A stretch of 39,516 nucleotides of DNA from Betaproteobacteria bacterium (GTDB taxonomy: Bacteria; Pseudomonadota; Gammaproteobacteria; Burkholderiales; Casimicrobiaceae), in contig VBCY01000007.1 of assembly GCA_005882995.1 (NCBI GenBank), positions 17,461-56,976 of the forward strand. The letters run 5' to 3'. Both the position numbers and the translations under genes were made by a program. Below, one piece after another: positions 27,346 to 36,106 of this stretch. The first letter of the stretch is position 1. Each line of letters starts with the position of its first letter. Under the pieces are notes generated by a model. It did not search any database, was not told the DNA's origin, and saw only the letters and a list, made by a program, of their open reading frames with translations.

Positions 27346-27741
27346 ATGGACCCGCTGACTGACAGCGAGCGCGACGCGCTGAGCCGACGGCTCGCCGCGC
27401 GCCGGGAGGAGCTGCGGGAGGAGGTGCAGACGCAGCTCGCCAAAAGCGAAGATCCGCGCGTGGCGGGCTTCGCCAACGAGCTCGCCGCGACCGAAGACTG
27501 GGTGCTCGCGGATATCCTCGCCGACATGGATATCGCGATGGTCACCCGGGACATCGCCGAGCTGGGTGATGTCGAAGCCGCGCTCGATCGCGTCGCAAGC
27601 GGCAGCTATGGCACCTGCAGCAACTGCGGAGAGCCGATCGGCTGGCCGCGACTCAACGCGCAACCGATTGCGCAACGGTGCATCCGCTGTCAGGAGGCAT
27701 TCGAGGCGTCGCATGGAAAGCAGGGACCGCCGACGCTGTAG
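27346..27741 (+). CDS. DksA/TraR-type zinc-finger protein
   Basis: 131 residues from the ATG at 27346, which has AAGGTGAG six bases before it; an earlier ATG at 27319 is in frame but less well placed. A helical coiled-coil arm (ALSRRLAARREELREEVQTQ) is followed by the C4 zinc finger YGTCSNCGEPIG...QRCIRCQEAFE. DksA-type proteins enter the RNA polymerase secondary channel and modulate initiation together with ppGpp. This short form lacks the usual DxxDxA coiled-coil tip in recognisable shape, although ADILADMDIA is similar in position. It is therefore better seen as a paralogue than the main DksA. Confidence 0.85.
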   Translation: MDPLTDSERDALSRRLAARREELREEVQTQLAKSEDPRVAGFANELAATEDWVLADILADMDIAMVTRDIAELGDVEAALDRVASGSYGTCSNCGEPIGWPRLNAQPIAQRCIRCQEAFEASHGKQGPPTL

Positions 27742-27768
27742 CCGCAGGGCCCGCCCCGGCCCCCCCCG

Positions 27769-29766
27769 TTACCGGCGCCGCACCGGTCCAGGCGGCGCGT
27801 AGCGCTTGATCCAGGCGAAGAACTCCCGGTACCAGAGGCGCGAATTCTGCGGCTTTAGAATCCAATGGTTCTCGTCGGGGAAATAAACCAGCCTGGCAGG
27901 AACATCGCGGGTTCGAAGCGTGTTGTAGTACTGCAGCGCCTGCGTCGCCGGAACGCGATAATCCAGCTCGCCATGGATCACCAGGGTGGGCGTCTTGAAG
28001 CGCTTCGCATAATGATGCGGTGACTGCTTCATCACCTGCGCTGGATTGTCCCAGTGAAAGGCCCCCAGCTCCTTGGCGAAGAAAAGGTAACCGTCAGTGG
28101 CCATCATGCTGACCCAGTCGTAGCAGCCGGCGTGGCAGACATAGGCGCGATAACGATCGGTATGCCCGTTCATGTACGCCACCATGTAGCCGCCATAGCT
28201 GCCGCCGCTCGCGACCAAACGCTGCCGATCGATATAGCCCTGGCGCAGCATGAAATCGGTGGCCGCTTCGACATCGGCGAGCTCTCGCTTGCCGCAGTCG
28301 CGGGTGATCGTTTCCAGCCAGCGCTGCCCGAAGCCCGAGGAGCCGTGGTAGTTGACACCGACCACCACATAGCCATGAGCGGCGAAGAGTTGCATGTTCC
28401 ATCGAAAATGCCAGCCGTCGGTGTTAGCTGCATGCGGACCGCCATGGATCGAATGCAGCAGTGGCCATTTCTTTTTCGGGTCAAAATTGGGCGGATATAC
28501 CACCCACGCCTGGACGGGGTCGCCCTCCCATCCCTTGACCGTGAACTCGCGGCTCGCGCCAATCGCGGCACGGGAAAGGAGCGCCTGGTTCGGCGAATCC
28601 AGCGCCTGCTCACCCGCGCTATCCGGGCCGATAGCGAATAGCGCGGGCGGGTGGGCCGTCGTGGCGCGGTCGAAGACCACGCGCCGGCCATCGCGGGAAA
28701 GCGCAAAGCCGGCGATGCTGCCACCCGCGGCGACGCGGGCGGGCAGCGCGTCGTTGAGTCCCAGGCGATAGAGTCCCTGACGACCTCTGTCTTCGATCAG
28801 CATGAACAGGGATGCGCTGTCAGATGCCCAGGCGAGGCGCGACGTTGCACGGTCGAGCCGCCGCGCCAGCCTTCGGGTGCCTGATCCATTGCGCCGATAC
28901 AGCGTTAGGCGTCCCTGATCGTTGAAGGATCGTCTGACGTTGTACGAATGCCAGACAAGATGCGCTCCATCGGGCGAATAGCGCGGATGCTCGTCGGAAA
29001 AGCCGCTATCAGCGGTCAAAGTACGGTGGCGCCCGGTGGCGACATTCACGGTGACGATATCGACTTCGTTCATCAGGCGCGGCTCATCGGCGAGATCCAC
29101 CGTCAGCGCGAGCTCTTGGCCATCGGGCGAGATGTCGTAATGCTCGGCCGAGGGCTCCCAAGGCTGCAGCGCGACCCCGCTACGCGAGAGAAGATCGCGG
29201 CAGCGGCCGGTAGTCACCTCGCAAGCAAAGATGTGCGGCTCCCGTCCGTCGGCCAGCCAATGGTCCCAGAAGCGATATTCCTTTCGCTCGGAAAGATGCG
29301 CCTTGACCTTGGCATCCTTGCGTTGCCGCTTGCGCTTGGCTTGCGCCTTGTCGCCGTCGAGATCCGGCCAGACCCAGGACACGAAGGCGATGCGCTTCGA
29401 GTCCGGAAACCAGCGCAGCGCGAGCGCGCCAGTGGAGAGAGAACTGAGCCGCCGGGCCTCTCCGCCGTCCGGCGCGATGAGATAGATCTGCGCCTCTTCG
29501 TCGTCCTTGCGTTTGGCGGTGAATGCGATCCACTTGCCGTCGGGTGACCAGACTGGCTCACTATCCTTGTCGCCCGCGGTGAGGCGACGTGCGTGGCCGC
29601 CATCCGAGGGAAAAAGCCAAAGCTCTGTGCGGCCCTCGTTCTTGTCCATGTCGTAGCTGGTGACGGCAGCGCAGGCGGTGCGTCCATCAGGGGAACAGGT
29701 GGGCGAGCCGATGCGTTTGATCGCCCACAGGTCTTCAACACTCAACGGTTTTTTTTGGGTGGGCAT
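27769..29766 (-). CDS. S9 family (prolyl oligopeptidase-type) serine peptidase
   Basis: 665 residues. The N-terminal two thirds hold beta-propeller repeats of the TolB/WD type (PVWSPDGKWIAFTAKR, HYDISPDGQELALT, HPRYSPDGAHLVWHS). The alpha/beta-hydrolase domain starts around VKGWEGDPVQAWVVYPP and has Ser523 in GGSYGGY, Asp602 in GELDYRVP and His634 in DENHW. No signal peptide is present, which suggests the cytoplasm. It belongs to the acylaminoacyl/dipeptidyl branch. It is divergent from the aldo/keto reductase, and the intergenic space carries the MITE. Confidence 0.94.
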   Translation of the reverse strand: MPTQKKPLSVEDLWAIKRIGSPTCSPDGRTACAAVTSYDMDKNEGRTELWLFPSDGGHARRLTAGDKDSEPVWSPDGKWIAFTAKRKDDEEAQIYLIAPDGGEARRLSSLSTGALALRWFPDSKRIAFVSWVWPDLDGDKAQAKRKRQRKDAKVKAHLSERKEYRFWDHWLADGREPHIFACEVTTGRCRDLLSRSGVALQPWEPSAEHYDISPDGQELALTVDLADEPRLMNEVDIVTVNVATGRHRTLTADSGFSDEHPRYSPDGAHLVWHSYNVRRSFNDQGRLTLYRRNGSGTRRLARRLDRATSRLAWASDSASLFMLIEDRGRQGLYRLGLNDALPARVAAGGSIAGFALSRDGRRVVFDRATTAHPPALFAIGPDSAGEQALDSPNQALLSRAAIGASREFTVKGWEGDPVQAWVVYPPNFDPKKKWPLLHSIHGGPHAANTDGWHFRWNMQLFAAHGYVVVGVNYHGSSGFGQRWLETITRDCGKRELADVEAATDFMLRQGYIDRQRLVASGGSYGGYMVAYMNGHTDRYRAYVCHAGCYDWVSMMATDGYLFFAKELGAFHWDNPAQVMKQSPHHYAKRFKTPTLVIHGELDYRVPATQALQYYNTLRTRDVPARLVYFPDENHWILKPQNSRLWYREFFAWIKRYAPPGPVRRR

Positions 29767-30219
29767 GAGATTTCGCCAAGCGCGCTGGACAAAGGGCGCG
29801 ATTGTACGCCGGCGGCCGCCGAAAGGCGCGTTGCGATGCGGTAAAATAGCCTCGGGTTCCGCATTCGCAGCGCCACCGTAGCCGGAGCCTCTGAGGCAAT
29901 TTCCGCACGTGGCGCGTTAGGGAGCCTCTGAATAAGCCCCGCATGGCCGCGACGGAGGCTTTCCGAGATGAGATGCGCGAAGCAAGGCGAAGCCAATAGC
30001 AGGCGCTATTGGCGAGCCGAGCGACAAAGCAGATCGCCCGGAAAGCGCCGTCCCGTCCGGGTTTCGGCGCAATGGCCTCATCTGCTTTGTTGCGCGGCTT
30101 GCGAATAGAATGAACTATTCGCTGCGCCGCGGCGCCTCGCATCTGACCCCATTGCGCCCGAAACGCGGCCCATCTGGGACTTGTTCAGAGGCTCCTTAGC
30201 ACTTCACCCAAGGGTCGCG
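29767..30219. promoter_or_regulatory. 453-base divergent intergenic region, mostly filled by a MITE
   Basis: The space between the S9 peptidase and the aldo/keto reductase holds a TAAAAT (29842-29847) that could be an ancestral plus-strand -10 box. Next comes the TTAG duplication (29917-29920), then the 275-base element to 30195, a second TTAG (30196-30199), and 20 more bases to the reductase ATG. Without the element and one TTAG the TAAAAT would be about 94 bases from the ATG. Confidence 0.5.
29921..30195. mobile_element. 275-bp MITE-like element, IS5-type ends, TTAG target duplication
   Basis: The ends 29921-29940 and 30176-30195 are inverted repeats, 18 of 20 matching, each beginning GGAGCCTCTGAAYAAG. 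Both sides carry the four-base direct repeat TTAG (29917-29920 and 30196-30199), which fits the YTAR target of IS5-family transposases. There is no open frame for a transposase. Inside are further hairpins: GCCAATAG/CTATTGGC around a 6-base loop, and CGAATAG/CTATTCG around a 6-base loop. Each sits at the centre of a longer imperfect inverted repeat. The element must be moved by a transposase encoded elsewhere. Confidence 0.85.
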
Positions 30220-31188
30220 ATGCACTATCGCCGGCTGGGTAATTCCGGTCTCAAGCTAAGCGAACTGTCGTTCGGCTCGTGGGTGACCTACGGCAATCAG
30301 CTGCAAGACGACAGTGCTCGCGAATGCATGGCAGCGGCGCACGATGCCGGCGTCAACTTTTTCGATAACGCGGAGGTCTACGCCAGAGGCGCGTCGGAAA
30401 CCATCATGGGGAACGTGCTGCGCAAAATGGGGTGGCCGCGTTCCTCCTACATCGTATCGACCAAGTTTTTCTGGGGACTGCACGACGGGCCGAATGAAAA
30501 GAGCACACTCAACCGCAAGTACCTCATGCAGGCGATCGACGGCTCGCTCAAGCGCTTGCAGCTTGATCATGTCGACCTCGTTTTCTGCCACCGTGCCGAT
30601 CCCGAGACGCCGATCGAGGAAACGGTGTGGGCCATGCACGACATCATCCGCTCCGGTCGGGCACACTACTGGGGAACCTCGGAATGGAGTGCCGGCGAAA
30701 TCATGGCGGCGTGGCAAATCGCCGACCGCCATCATTTGGCGAAGCCGGTGATGGAACAGCCGCAGTACAATCTGTTGCATCGCGATCGCGTCGAGCGCGA
30801 ATACGCTCGCTTGTATCGCGATATCGGGCTCGGAACGACAACGTGGAGTCCTCTTGCTTCGGGCCTTCTCACCGGAAAATACAACGACGGCGTTCCGGCA
30901 GGGACACGTGCGACGCTGAAGGGTTATGAATGGCTCGCCGAGCGCATCGTCGATCCAGTCCGGATCGCCAAGGTAAGGCAGCTCATGCCGATCGCGGCCG
31001 AGCTGAGCTGCACGCTCGCTCAGCTGGCTCTCGCGTGGTGCGTGCGCCACCCGAATGTCAGCACCGTGATTACCGGTGCCAGCCGTGCCAGTCAGGTCGT
31101 GGAGAACATGAAAGCGCTGGATGTTGTGCCGCGACTCACACCGGATGTGCTGGCAAACATCGATCGAATCGTGGGCGTGCCGAGCTGA
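30220..31188 (+). CDS. Aldo/keto reductase, Kv-beta / YghZ type
   Basis: 322 residues; the ATG at 30220 ([20 protein letters not shown]) fits the family, whereas the in-frame TTG at 30181 lies in the MITE end. The catalytic tetrad is Asp49, Tyr54, Lys82 and His124. The segment STKFFWG...[22 protein letters not shown] and [12 protein letters not shown] closely follow eukaryotic Kv-beta subunits and bacterial YghZ. Such enzymes reduce aldehydes with NADPH and form tetramers. A VIT-type transporter gene follows after 26 bases on the same strand. Confidence 0.93.
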   Translation: MHYRRLGNSGLKLSELSFGSWVTYGNQLQDDSARECMAAAHDAGVNFFDNAEVYARGASETIMGNVLRKMGWPRSSYIVSTKFFWGLHDGPNEKSTLNRKYLMQAIDGSLKRLQLDHVDLVFCHRADPETPIEETVWAMHDIIRSGRAHYWGTSEWSAGEIMAAWQIADRHHLAKPVMEQPQYNLLHRDRVEREYARLYRDIGLGTTTWSPLASGLLTGKYNDGVPAGTRATLKGYEWLAERIVDPVRIAKVRQLMPIAAELSCTLAQLALAWCVRHPNVSTVITGASRASQVVENMKALDVVPRLTPDVLANIDRIVGVPS

Positions 31189-31214
31189 CGCTCGTATCTT
31201 AGCGACGGACAGCG

Positions 31215-32252
31215 ATGAGCAACCCTCTCGAGAGCTGGACAGAAGAACAACGTTCCGCGTACCTGTACCGCGCCTGCGCCAAAGCCGAAGCCGGTACTCG
31301 TAACGCGGATCTGTTTACGAGGCTCGCCGGTGAGGCGGAAGCCCAAGCGGCGATCTGGCGTGCGCAGCTCACCGCCAGCGGCAGGCCGGCGCCTCCACCT
31401 TATGCGCCTGACTCCCGCACGCGACTGGTCGCGCGCATGGTGGACCTGGTCGGCCCGCGAGCGCTGCGCGGCGTGCTGGCGGCGATGAAAGTGCGCGGCA
31501 TGGCGGTTTACAGCCGGCGTGAGCCGGGGGGCCATGTCGCTCCGGTTGCCGGCGGCATCGAGCGGCGGCACCGCGGTCTGGGCAGCGGCGGCAATCTGCG
31601 CGCCGCCGTTTTCGGGATCAACGATGGACTGGTATCGAATGCGAGCCTGATCTTCGGGGTTGCAGCTGCAAATCCGGATCCGGCCGTGGTGCTTCTCACT
31701 GGCGTCGCCGGGCTCACCGCGGGCGCCTTTGCCATGGCTGCGGGCGAGTTCGTGTCAGTGCGTTCGCAGCGCGAGCTCTTCGAGTATCAAATCGGCCTTG
31801 AGCGCGCCGAGCTCAAGGAATATCCCGAGGCAGAAGCGCAGGAGCTCGCGCTCATCTACGCCGCTAAGGGACTTCCCACGAGGGAAGCAAACCGCCTCGC
31901 CAAGCAGCTCGTGGCCGACCCTGAGCACGCGCTCGACACGCTCGCTCGAGAAGAGCTGGGTCTCAATCCCGACGAGCTGGGTTCGCCGTGGGGCGCCGCC
32001 AGTGCATCGTTGCTCTCCTTTGCACTCGGCGCAGCGATCCCTCTGCTGCCTTATATCTTTGGCGAGAGCGCGCACGCACTGGCGATCGCGGGATGTTTGA
32101 GCGCGCTTGCGCTGTTCGCGGTCGGGTCGACGCTTTCGCTGTTCACCGGGCGTGGCGCGCTCGTCTCGGGAGCTCGCATGCTTCTGCTCGGCAGTCTCGC
32201 CGCGGCGGTCACCTTTGCCGTGGGCCGTCTGTTCGGGGTGAGCATTGCGTAG
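31215..32252 (+). CDS. VIT1/CCC1-family transporter with N-terminal ferritin-like region
   Basis: 345 residues. Residues 1 to about 105 look like a helical ferritin/rubrerythrin-type region with glutamates (YLYRACAKAEAGTRNADLF, LAGEAEAQAAIW). The second part is a VIT/CCC1 transporter: LRAAVFGINDGLVSNASLIFGVA, GLTAGAFAMAAGEFVSVRSQREL, a cytoplasmic Glu-rich metal-binding helix pair, then three more membrane helices. This architecture is known for bacterial iron or manganese exporters, in which the N-terminal part binds the metal before export. Confidence 0.9.
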   Translation: MSNPLESWTEEQRSAYLYRACAKAEAGTRNADLFTRLAGEAEAQAAIWRAQLTASGRPAPPPYAPDSRTRLVARMVDLVGPRALRGVLAAMKVRGMAVYSRREPGGHVAPVAGGIERRHRGLGSGGNLRAAVFGINDGLVSNASLIFGVAAANPDPAVVLLTGVAGLTAGAFAMAAGEFVSVRSQRELFEYQIGLERAELKEYPEAEAQELALIYAAKGLPTREANRLAKQLVADPEHALDTLAREELGLNPDELGSPWGAASASLLSFALGAAIPLLPYIFGESAHALAIAGCLSALALFAVGSTLSLFTGRGALVSGARMLLLGSLAAAVTFAVGRLFGVSIA

Positions 32253-32344
32253 CGCGAGCCGATGACGCGCCAGTTTTCCGTTGGATAGGCTCGCGCAAGC
32301 TCCGCGGGTTTCCCGGCGATTCACGTGGTAACCCGCGGGCTTGC
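32253..32344. terminator. Two hairpins between convergent VIT and PsiF genes
   Basis: The first pairs CGCGAGCC (32253-32260) with GGCTCGCG (32288-32295). The second pairs 32295-32310 with 32330-32344 over 15 bases with one bulge (GCAAGC-t-CCGCGGGTT). They share base 32295, so they may be alternatives. Neither has a T-run, but the position suits bidirectional termination. Confidence 0.55.
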
Positions 32345-32348
32345 CGCC

Positions 32349-32606
32349 TCACGCCTTCTTGGATAGACAATCCTTCATGAACGTCTTGCGTTCCGCTCCC
32401 TTCTTGCCGCTGGCCTGCTTTGCACAGAGCTTCATCTTCTCCTGCTGCGAAACTTTTACCGGAACGGCCTGAGTGGCGGGTGTATTGGCCGCCGCTTGCG
32501 TGCGCGCGGATTGCGGCTTGGTGGGCGCAGCATCGTCGGCGTGAGCCACAGGCGCGGCGAAACCGATAAGCGCTGCGATGGTCAGTGCGTAGAGCGTCTT
32601 CATCAT
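32349..32606 (-). CDS. PsiF repeat family protein (single repeat)
   Basis: 85 residues: a signal peptide (KTLYALTIAALIGFAAPVAHA), an Ala/Thr/Pro-rich linker, and one PsiF repeat, QEKMKLCAKQASGKKGAERK followed by TFMKDCLS. AGGAG lies close to the adjacent ATG ATG start pair. PsiF was first noted in E. coli as phosphate-starvation inducible; its function is unknown. It has a two-repeat paralogue 254 bases upstream on the same strand. Confidence 0.88.
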   Translation of the reverse strand: MMKTLYALTIAALIGFAAPVAHADDAAPTKPQSARTQAAANTPATQAVPVKVSQQEKMKLCAKQASGKKGAERKTFMKDCLSKKA

Positions 32607-32859
32607 CTTCTCCTGAAGTGATTGGTCGAACGCGGCTTGGGACGGGATTGTCTTTGAAGCCGCATCGCCATTAACGCGGAGAAGACTTCGCAGCGCATCA
32701 GACGCACGGCCGATGCAAAGGGATGTCTAGCTAAGTTTGCGTGAAATGCCGCGCTGCAGGTGGATAAAACAAGGCGGCTGCCGGAAAATCTCCGGCGCCG
32801 CCTTGTCAGTGCGGCCGGGTGGACAGGAGGTCACCCGACCGGGGTCAGCAACTCGATCT
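32607..32859 (-). terminator. Spacer between psiF-type genes with terminator at 32769-32806
   Basis: ACAAGGCGGC (32769-32778) pairs with GCCGCCTTGT (32797-32806), and GCCGG with CCGGC inside. Read on the minus strand the hairpin is followed by TTTTATCC, so it ends the transcript of the upstream PsiF gene at 32860-33213. The remaining bases presumably contain the promoter of the single-repeat gene, but I see no clear boxes. Confidence 0.75.
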
Positions 32860-33213
32860 CTAGGAAGCCTTCATGCATTCGCTGCGGGTCTTGTCGGCAT
32901 CGGCTTTCGCCATGCCCTTGGTCTTCTCGTTGCACATCGCCATCTTGCTCTTCGCAGGCGCGGGCTTCGCGGAGAGACAGGTCTTCATGAACGCTTGGCG
33001 CTCGTCACCCTTCTTGTCTGCCGCCTTTTCATTGCAGGCCTTCATCTTGTCCTGTTGCGAATTTGCCTTGGTGTCGGCGGTGGTCTTGTCCGTTGCAGCG
33101 GTTGTGGCGGCCTTGGTGTCGGGCGTGGCCGCTTTGGTGTCCTTGGTGTCGGCGGCATAAGCGGCCGCGCAGGCGAAAACGCTCACCAGGCTCAAAACCA
33201 GCATTCTTTTCAT
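32860..33213 (-). CDS. PsiF repeat family protein (two repeats)
   Basis: 117 residues from the ATG at 33213, preceded by AAGGAG; the open frame further upstream is not supported. A signal peptide (KRMLVLSLVSVFACAAAYA) is followed by a low-complexity DTK/ATTAA linker. Two PsiF repeats, KMKACNEKAADKKGDERQAF and KMAMCNEKTKGMAKADADKT, each end in a cysteine segment. The pattern of Cys pairs suggests two disulfide hairpins in the periplasm. Function unknown. Confidence 0.88.
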   Translation of the reverse strand: MKRMLVLSLVSVFACAAAYAADTKDTKAATPDTKAATTAATDKTTADTKANSQQDKMKACNEKAADKKGDERQAFMKTCLSAKPAPAKSKMAMCNEKTKGMAKADADKTRSECMKAS

Positions 33214-33426
33214 TGTGGTCTCCTTGCGGATCGGGGGATAGGCGGCAGGGTTTTTCCGGCCAAGTCTACGGCAGGCGCTGGGGCGGAGGCAATGAAATCG
33301 TGGAAAGGGAATCGAAGGCTGTCGCATATTTTGATCATGCAGTGCAGCATCAAGCCTGCTGCATTCGCGGTAGAATAGGCCAAATTTCTGAATTTACGGG
33401 GAAAACACCCCGTGCAGGCCGTTCCA
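33214..33426 (+). promoter_or_regulatory. Upstream region of DAHP synthase with dyad, -10 box and leader hairpin
   Basis: A 7-bp dyad TGCAGCA-N7-TGCTGCA (33343-33363) ends seven bases before a TAGAAT (33371-33376) that could be the -10 box, so a protein bound there would cover the -35 region. In the putative leader ACGGGG pairs with CCCCGT (33396-33413), ending 13 bases before the ATG. Repressor control of aromatic synthesis is an inference. Confidence 0.4.
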
Positions 33427-34548
33427 ATGATCCTCATTCTCGAGCCGAATTCCAGTCCGGAAAGCACCGATTACAAGATCCTCACCGGCCAGTTGGACCG
33501 CCTTTCGGGCATCAGCTATCGGATACACCGGGAGGTGGGCGCTGAAGTGACGCTGACGGAGATTTATCTGATCGGCAACACCGCCGCGCTCAGCATCGAA
33601 CAGATGCAGGTCTTGCCGTGCGTGGAAAAAGTGGTGCGCGTTTCGGAGGCCTATCGCGTGCTGGGCCGCCACAAGCAAGGCGACGACCGGCCCTCCTCGT
33701 TCCAGTACAACGGAGTGAGATTCGGCCAGGACACACTCAACATTTTCGCCGGTTTGTGTGCCGTCGATTCACCGGAGTCGACCGATGCGATGATGCGCGC
33801 GCTCAAGGAACACAATCTCACGTGCACGCGCATGGGAGCCTACAAGCCACGCACCAATCCCTACGCGTTCCAGGGCTTCGGCGCGAAGTGCTTGCCCTAT
33901 GTGTTCGAGCTGGCCGGAAAATACGGCATTCGTGTCATCGCCATGGAAGTCACCCACGAGTCGCACGTCGATGAGGTACGCGCTGCGCTGAAGACCACGG
34001 GCAGTCCAACCGGCGTGATGTTGCAGATCGGCACGAGGAACACCCAGAACTTCGAGCTGCTGAAGCACGTCGGACGACAGCAGGACTTCCCGGTACTCAT
34101 CAAGCGCGGTTTTGGTATCACCCTCGATGAGTCGCTCAACGCGGCCGAGTATCTCGCTTCCGAGGGCAACCGCAAGGTGGTGTTCTGTCTGCGCGGAATG
34201 AAGACCAACATGGGAGATCCGCACCGGAACTTCGTCGACTTTTCGCACGTTCCAGTCGTGAAAAGATTGACCCGCATGCCGGTGTGCATCGACCCGTCGC
34301 ATTCGGTCGGCAGCCGGTCAAGCGCGCCCGACGGCATTCTCGATCTGTTCCACGTCGCTGCGCAGGGTGTCGTGGCTGGCGCCAACATGCTGCTGATCGA
34401 CTTTCATCCGAATCCGACCAAGGCGCTCGTCGACGGCCCGCAGGCGCTGCTTCTGTCCGAGCTGCCGCACTTTCTCGCCGATGTCGCGATCGCCAGGGAA
34501 GCTTATATCAAGCGCGCTGCCCTCGTCGCCGCGCACACGGCTCACTAA
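33427..34548 (+). CDS. 3-deoxy-7-phosphoheptulonate (DAHP) synthase, type I-beta
   Basis: 373 residues. The ATG at 33427 (MILILEPNSS) is preferred over a GTG at 33412. Residues 1 to about 70 form a small ferredoxin-like regulatory domain; the rest is the (beta/alpha)8 barrel. Diagnostic blocks are YKPRTNPYAFQGFG, QIGTRNTQNFELLKHVG, PVLIKRGFG, CIDPSHSVGSRS and FHPNPTKALVDGPQAL. It joins phosphoenolpyruvate and erythrose-4-phosphate as the first step of the shikimate pathway. This is the Thermotoga/Bacillus-like class rather than the E. coli AroF/G/H class, so feedback control would involve the N-terminal domain. It heads a plus-strand run reaching 38502. Confidence 0.92.
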   Translation: MILILEPNSSPESTDYKILTGQLDRLSGISYRIHREVGAEVTLTEIYLIGNTAALSIEQMQVLPCVEKVVRVSEAYRVLGRHKQGDDRPSSFQYNGVRFGQDTLNIFAGLCAVDSPESTDAMMRALKEHNLTCTRMGAYKPRTNPYAFQGFGAKCLPYVFELAGKYGIRVIAMEVTHESHVDEVRAALKTTGSPTGVMLQIGTRNTQNFELLKHVGRQQDFPVLIKRGFGITLDESLNAAEYLASEGNRKVVFCLRGMKTNMGDPHRNFVDFSHVPVVKRLTRMPVCIDPSHSVGSRSSAPDGILDLFHVAAQGVVAGANMLLIDFHPNPTKALVDGPQALLLSELPHFLADVAIAREAYIKRAALVAAHTAH

Positions 34549-34578
34549 ACCGCAGCACGCCGTCTCGAGTCTTTGGCC

Positions 34579-36102
34579 ATGCCGCAGGAGATCGAGCTCA
34601 AGCTTGCTGCGGACCCTGCGACGCTCGCCTCGCTGCCGCAACATCCGGTTCTTGGACCGCTGCTCAATGGCAGCCCAAGGCGCGCGAAGCTCCTTTCGCG
34701 TTATTACGACACTGCAGCGGCGGAGCTGCACGAGGCGGGCGTCGCGCTTCGGCTGCGACGCGATGGCCGCCAGTGGCTGCAGACCGTGAAGGGGCCGGGC
34801 AGCGCCGTTGCAGGTATGCATCAACGCGCCGAATACGAATGGAAGATTGCACATCCTCGGCTCGACTTCCCAAAGCTCGCCACCACGCCGTGGCACAAGA
34901 CATTCGTTGCCGTCAACGGACGCCTGAAGTCGCTTTTCAGCACCGACATTTTGCGCATCTCCCATCCGCTGGCGTTTGCCGACGGGACGCGAGCGACGCT
35001 TTGTCTTGATCGAGGTTTTATCGTCGCCAAAGGCCGCCGTTCGCCGATTTGCGAGCTCGAAATCGAACTCATCGACGGCGATGCCCAACGCTTGCGCGAG
35101 CTGGGGTTGCAGCTGACAACGGATTTGCCGTTGGCTGTGGCCCATCGCAGCAAGGCCGAACGAGGTTACGCGCTCGCAGGAGCGATTCCGCGGCAGCCGG
35201 TCCGAGCCAGGAGGGTGGCTCTACCCGATCATGCGTCGGCGGCAGCGGCGGTCGCCGCCGTAGGCGCCGATTGTCTGGAGCAGATCGGCGCCAATGCCGA
35301 AGCGGTCGCAGATGGCGAGGATTCCGAGTTCGTGCATCAACTGCGCGTCGGCGTGCGCCGTCTGCGCTCGCTCCTGAAGTTCCTCGCCACGCTCATACCG
35401 CCGGAGGAGATCGCGCCGCTTGATGAGGAGCTCTCATGGATCTCTGGGGCGACCGGCGTGGCGCGTGATTGGGATGTCTTCGTGAGCGAGACGCTCGCCT
35501 CGATCACCCCGCAGCTCGAGTCCACGCCGGCACGGCGGGCGCTCGGACAGCTCAAAGCCCGAGCAACGCGGGTGCGCCTCGCTCAGCGCGCCGCGATGCG
35601 CGAAGCCGCGGCTTCCCCGCGACTGGCAAGGCTGCTTCTGGCGCTGGGCGAGCTGTTCGCGAAGCTAGCGAGCGCTCCGCCGAGCGAGGCCGCAGCTTCC
35701 GCGCACGCTGTTGCCGAAAACGAGCTCGGGCGTCGCGACAAGCGGCTCTCCAAACGGGTTCGCGGGATGCGGCACGCTTCGCCAACGCAGCGGCATCGCG
35801 CGCGGATTGCCGCGAAGAAATTGCGCTACGCATCTGAATTCTTCGCGCCGCTGTATTCGAAATCGCGAGCGGCGGACTACATCGACGCACTTGCCAAACT
35901 CCAGGGCGCGCTTGGGACGCTGAACGACCTGGCGACCGCAGGGCGGCTACTGGGCGAAATCGTGCCCAAGGATCCCAGCCGCACTATTGCGGAGGCGGCA
36001 GGGATCGTGCGGGGTTGGATCGCCGCGTCGACCGTGTCCGAGCTCGCGCACGCTGCCAAGGCGCGGCGCGCATTCGCCAAGCTCAAGCCATTTTGGAGCT
36101 AG
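34579..36102 (+). CDS. CYTH-CHAD domain protein (putative inorganic triphosphatase)
   Basis: 507 residues from the ATG at 34579. The N-terminal CYTH domain carries the metal-binding EIELK (residues 4-8), SRYYDTAAAELHEAGVALRLRR and the later ELEIELIDGD. The C-terminal CHAD domain has the two His/Lys/Arg-rich repeats HQLRVGVRRLRSLLKF and HRARIAAKKLRYASEFF. CYTH enzymes of this kind hydrolyse tripolyphosphate, as E. coli YgiF does, and CHAD domains bind polyphosphate. It follows the DAHP synthase after 30 bases. Confidence 0.92.
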   Translation: MPQEIELKLAADPATLASLPQHPVLGPLLNGSPRRAKLLSRYYDTAAAELHEAGVALRLRRDGRQWLQTVKGPGSAVAGMHQRAEYEWKIAHPRLDFPKLATTPWHKTFVAVNGRLKSLFSTDILRISHPLAFADGTRATLCLDRGFIVAKGRRSPICELEIELIDGDAQRLRELGLQLTTDLPLAVAHRSKAERGYALAGAIPRQPVRARRVALPDHASAAAAVAAVGADCLEQIGANAEAVADGEDSEFVHQLRVGVRRLRSLLKFLATLIPPEEIAPLDEELSWISGATGVARDWDVFVSETLASITPQLESTPARRALGQLKARATRVRLAQRAAMREAAASPRLARLLLALGELFAKLASAPPSEAAASAHAVAENELGRRDKRLSKRVRGMRHASPTQRHRARIAAKKLRYASEFFAPLYSKSRAADYIDALAKLQGALGTLNDLATAGRLLGEIVPKDPSRTIAEAAGIVRGWIAASTVSELAHAAKARRAFAKLKPFWS

Positions 36103-36106
36103 GAAG

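Noticed and set aside
29884-29894. A second copy of GGAGCCTCTGA just left of the MITE.
   Set aside because: Only 11 bases match, with no partner arm or target duplication; not enough to call a nested insertion.
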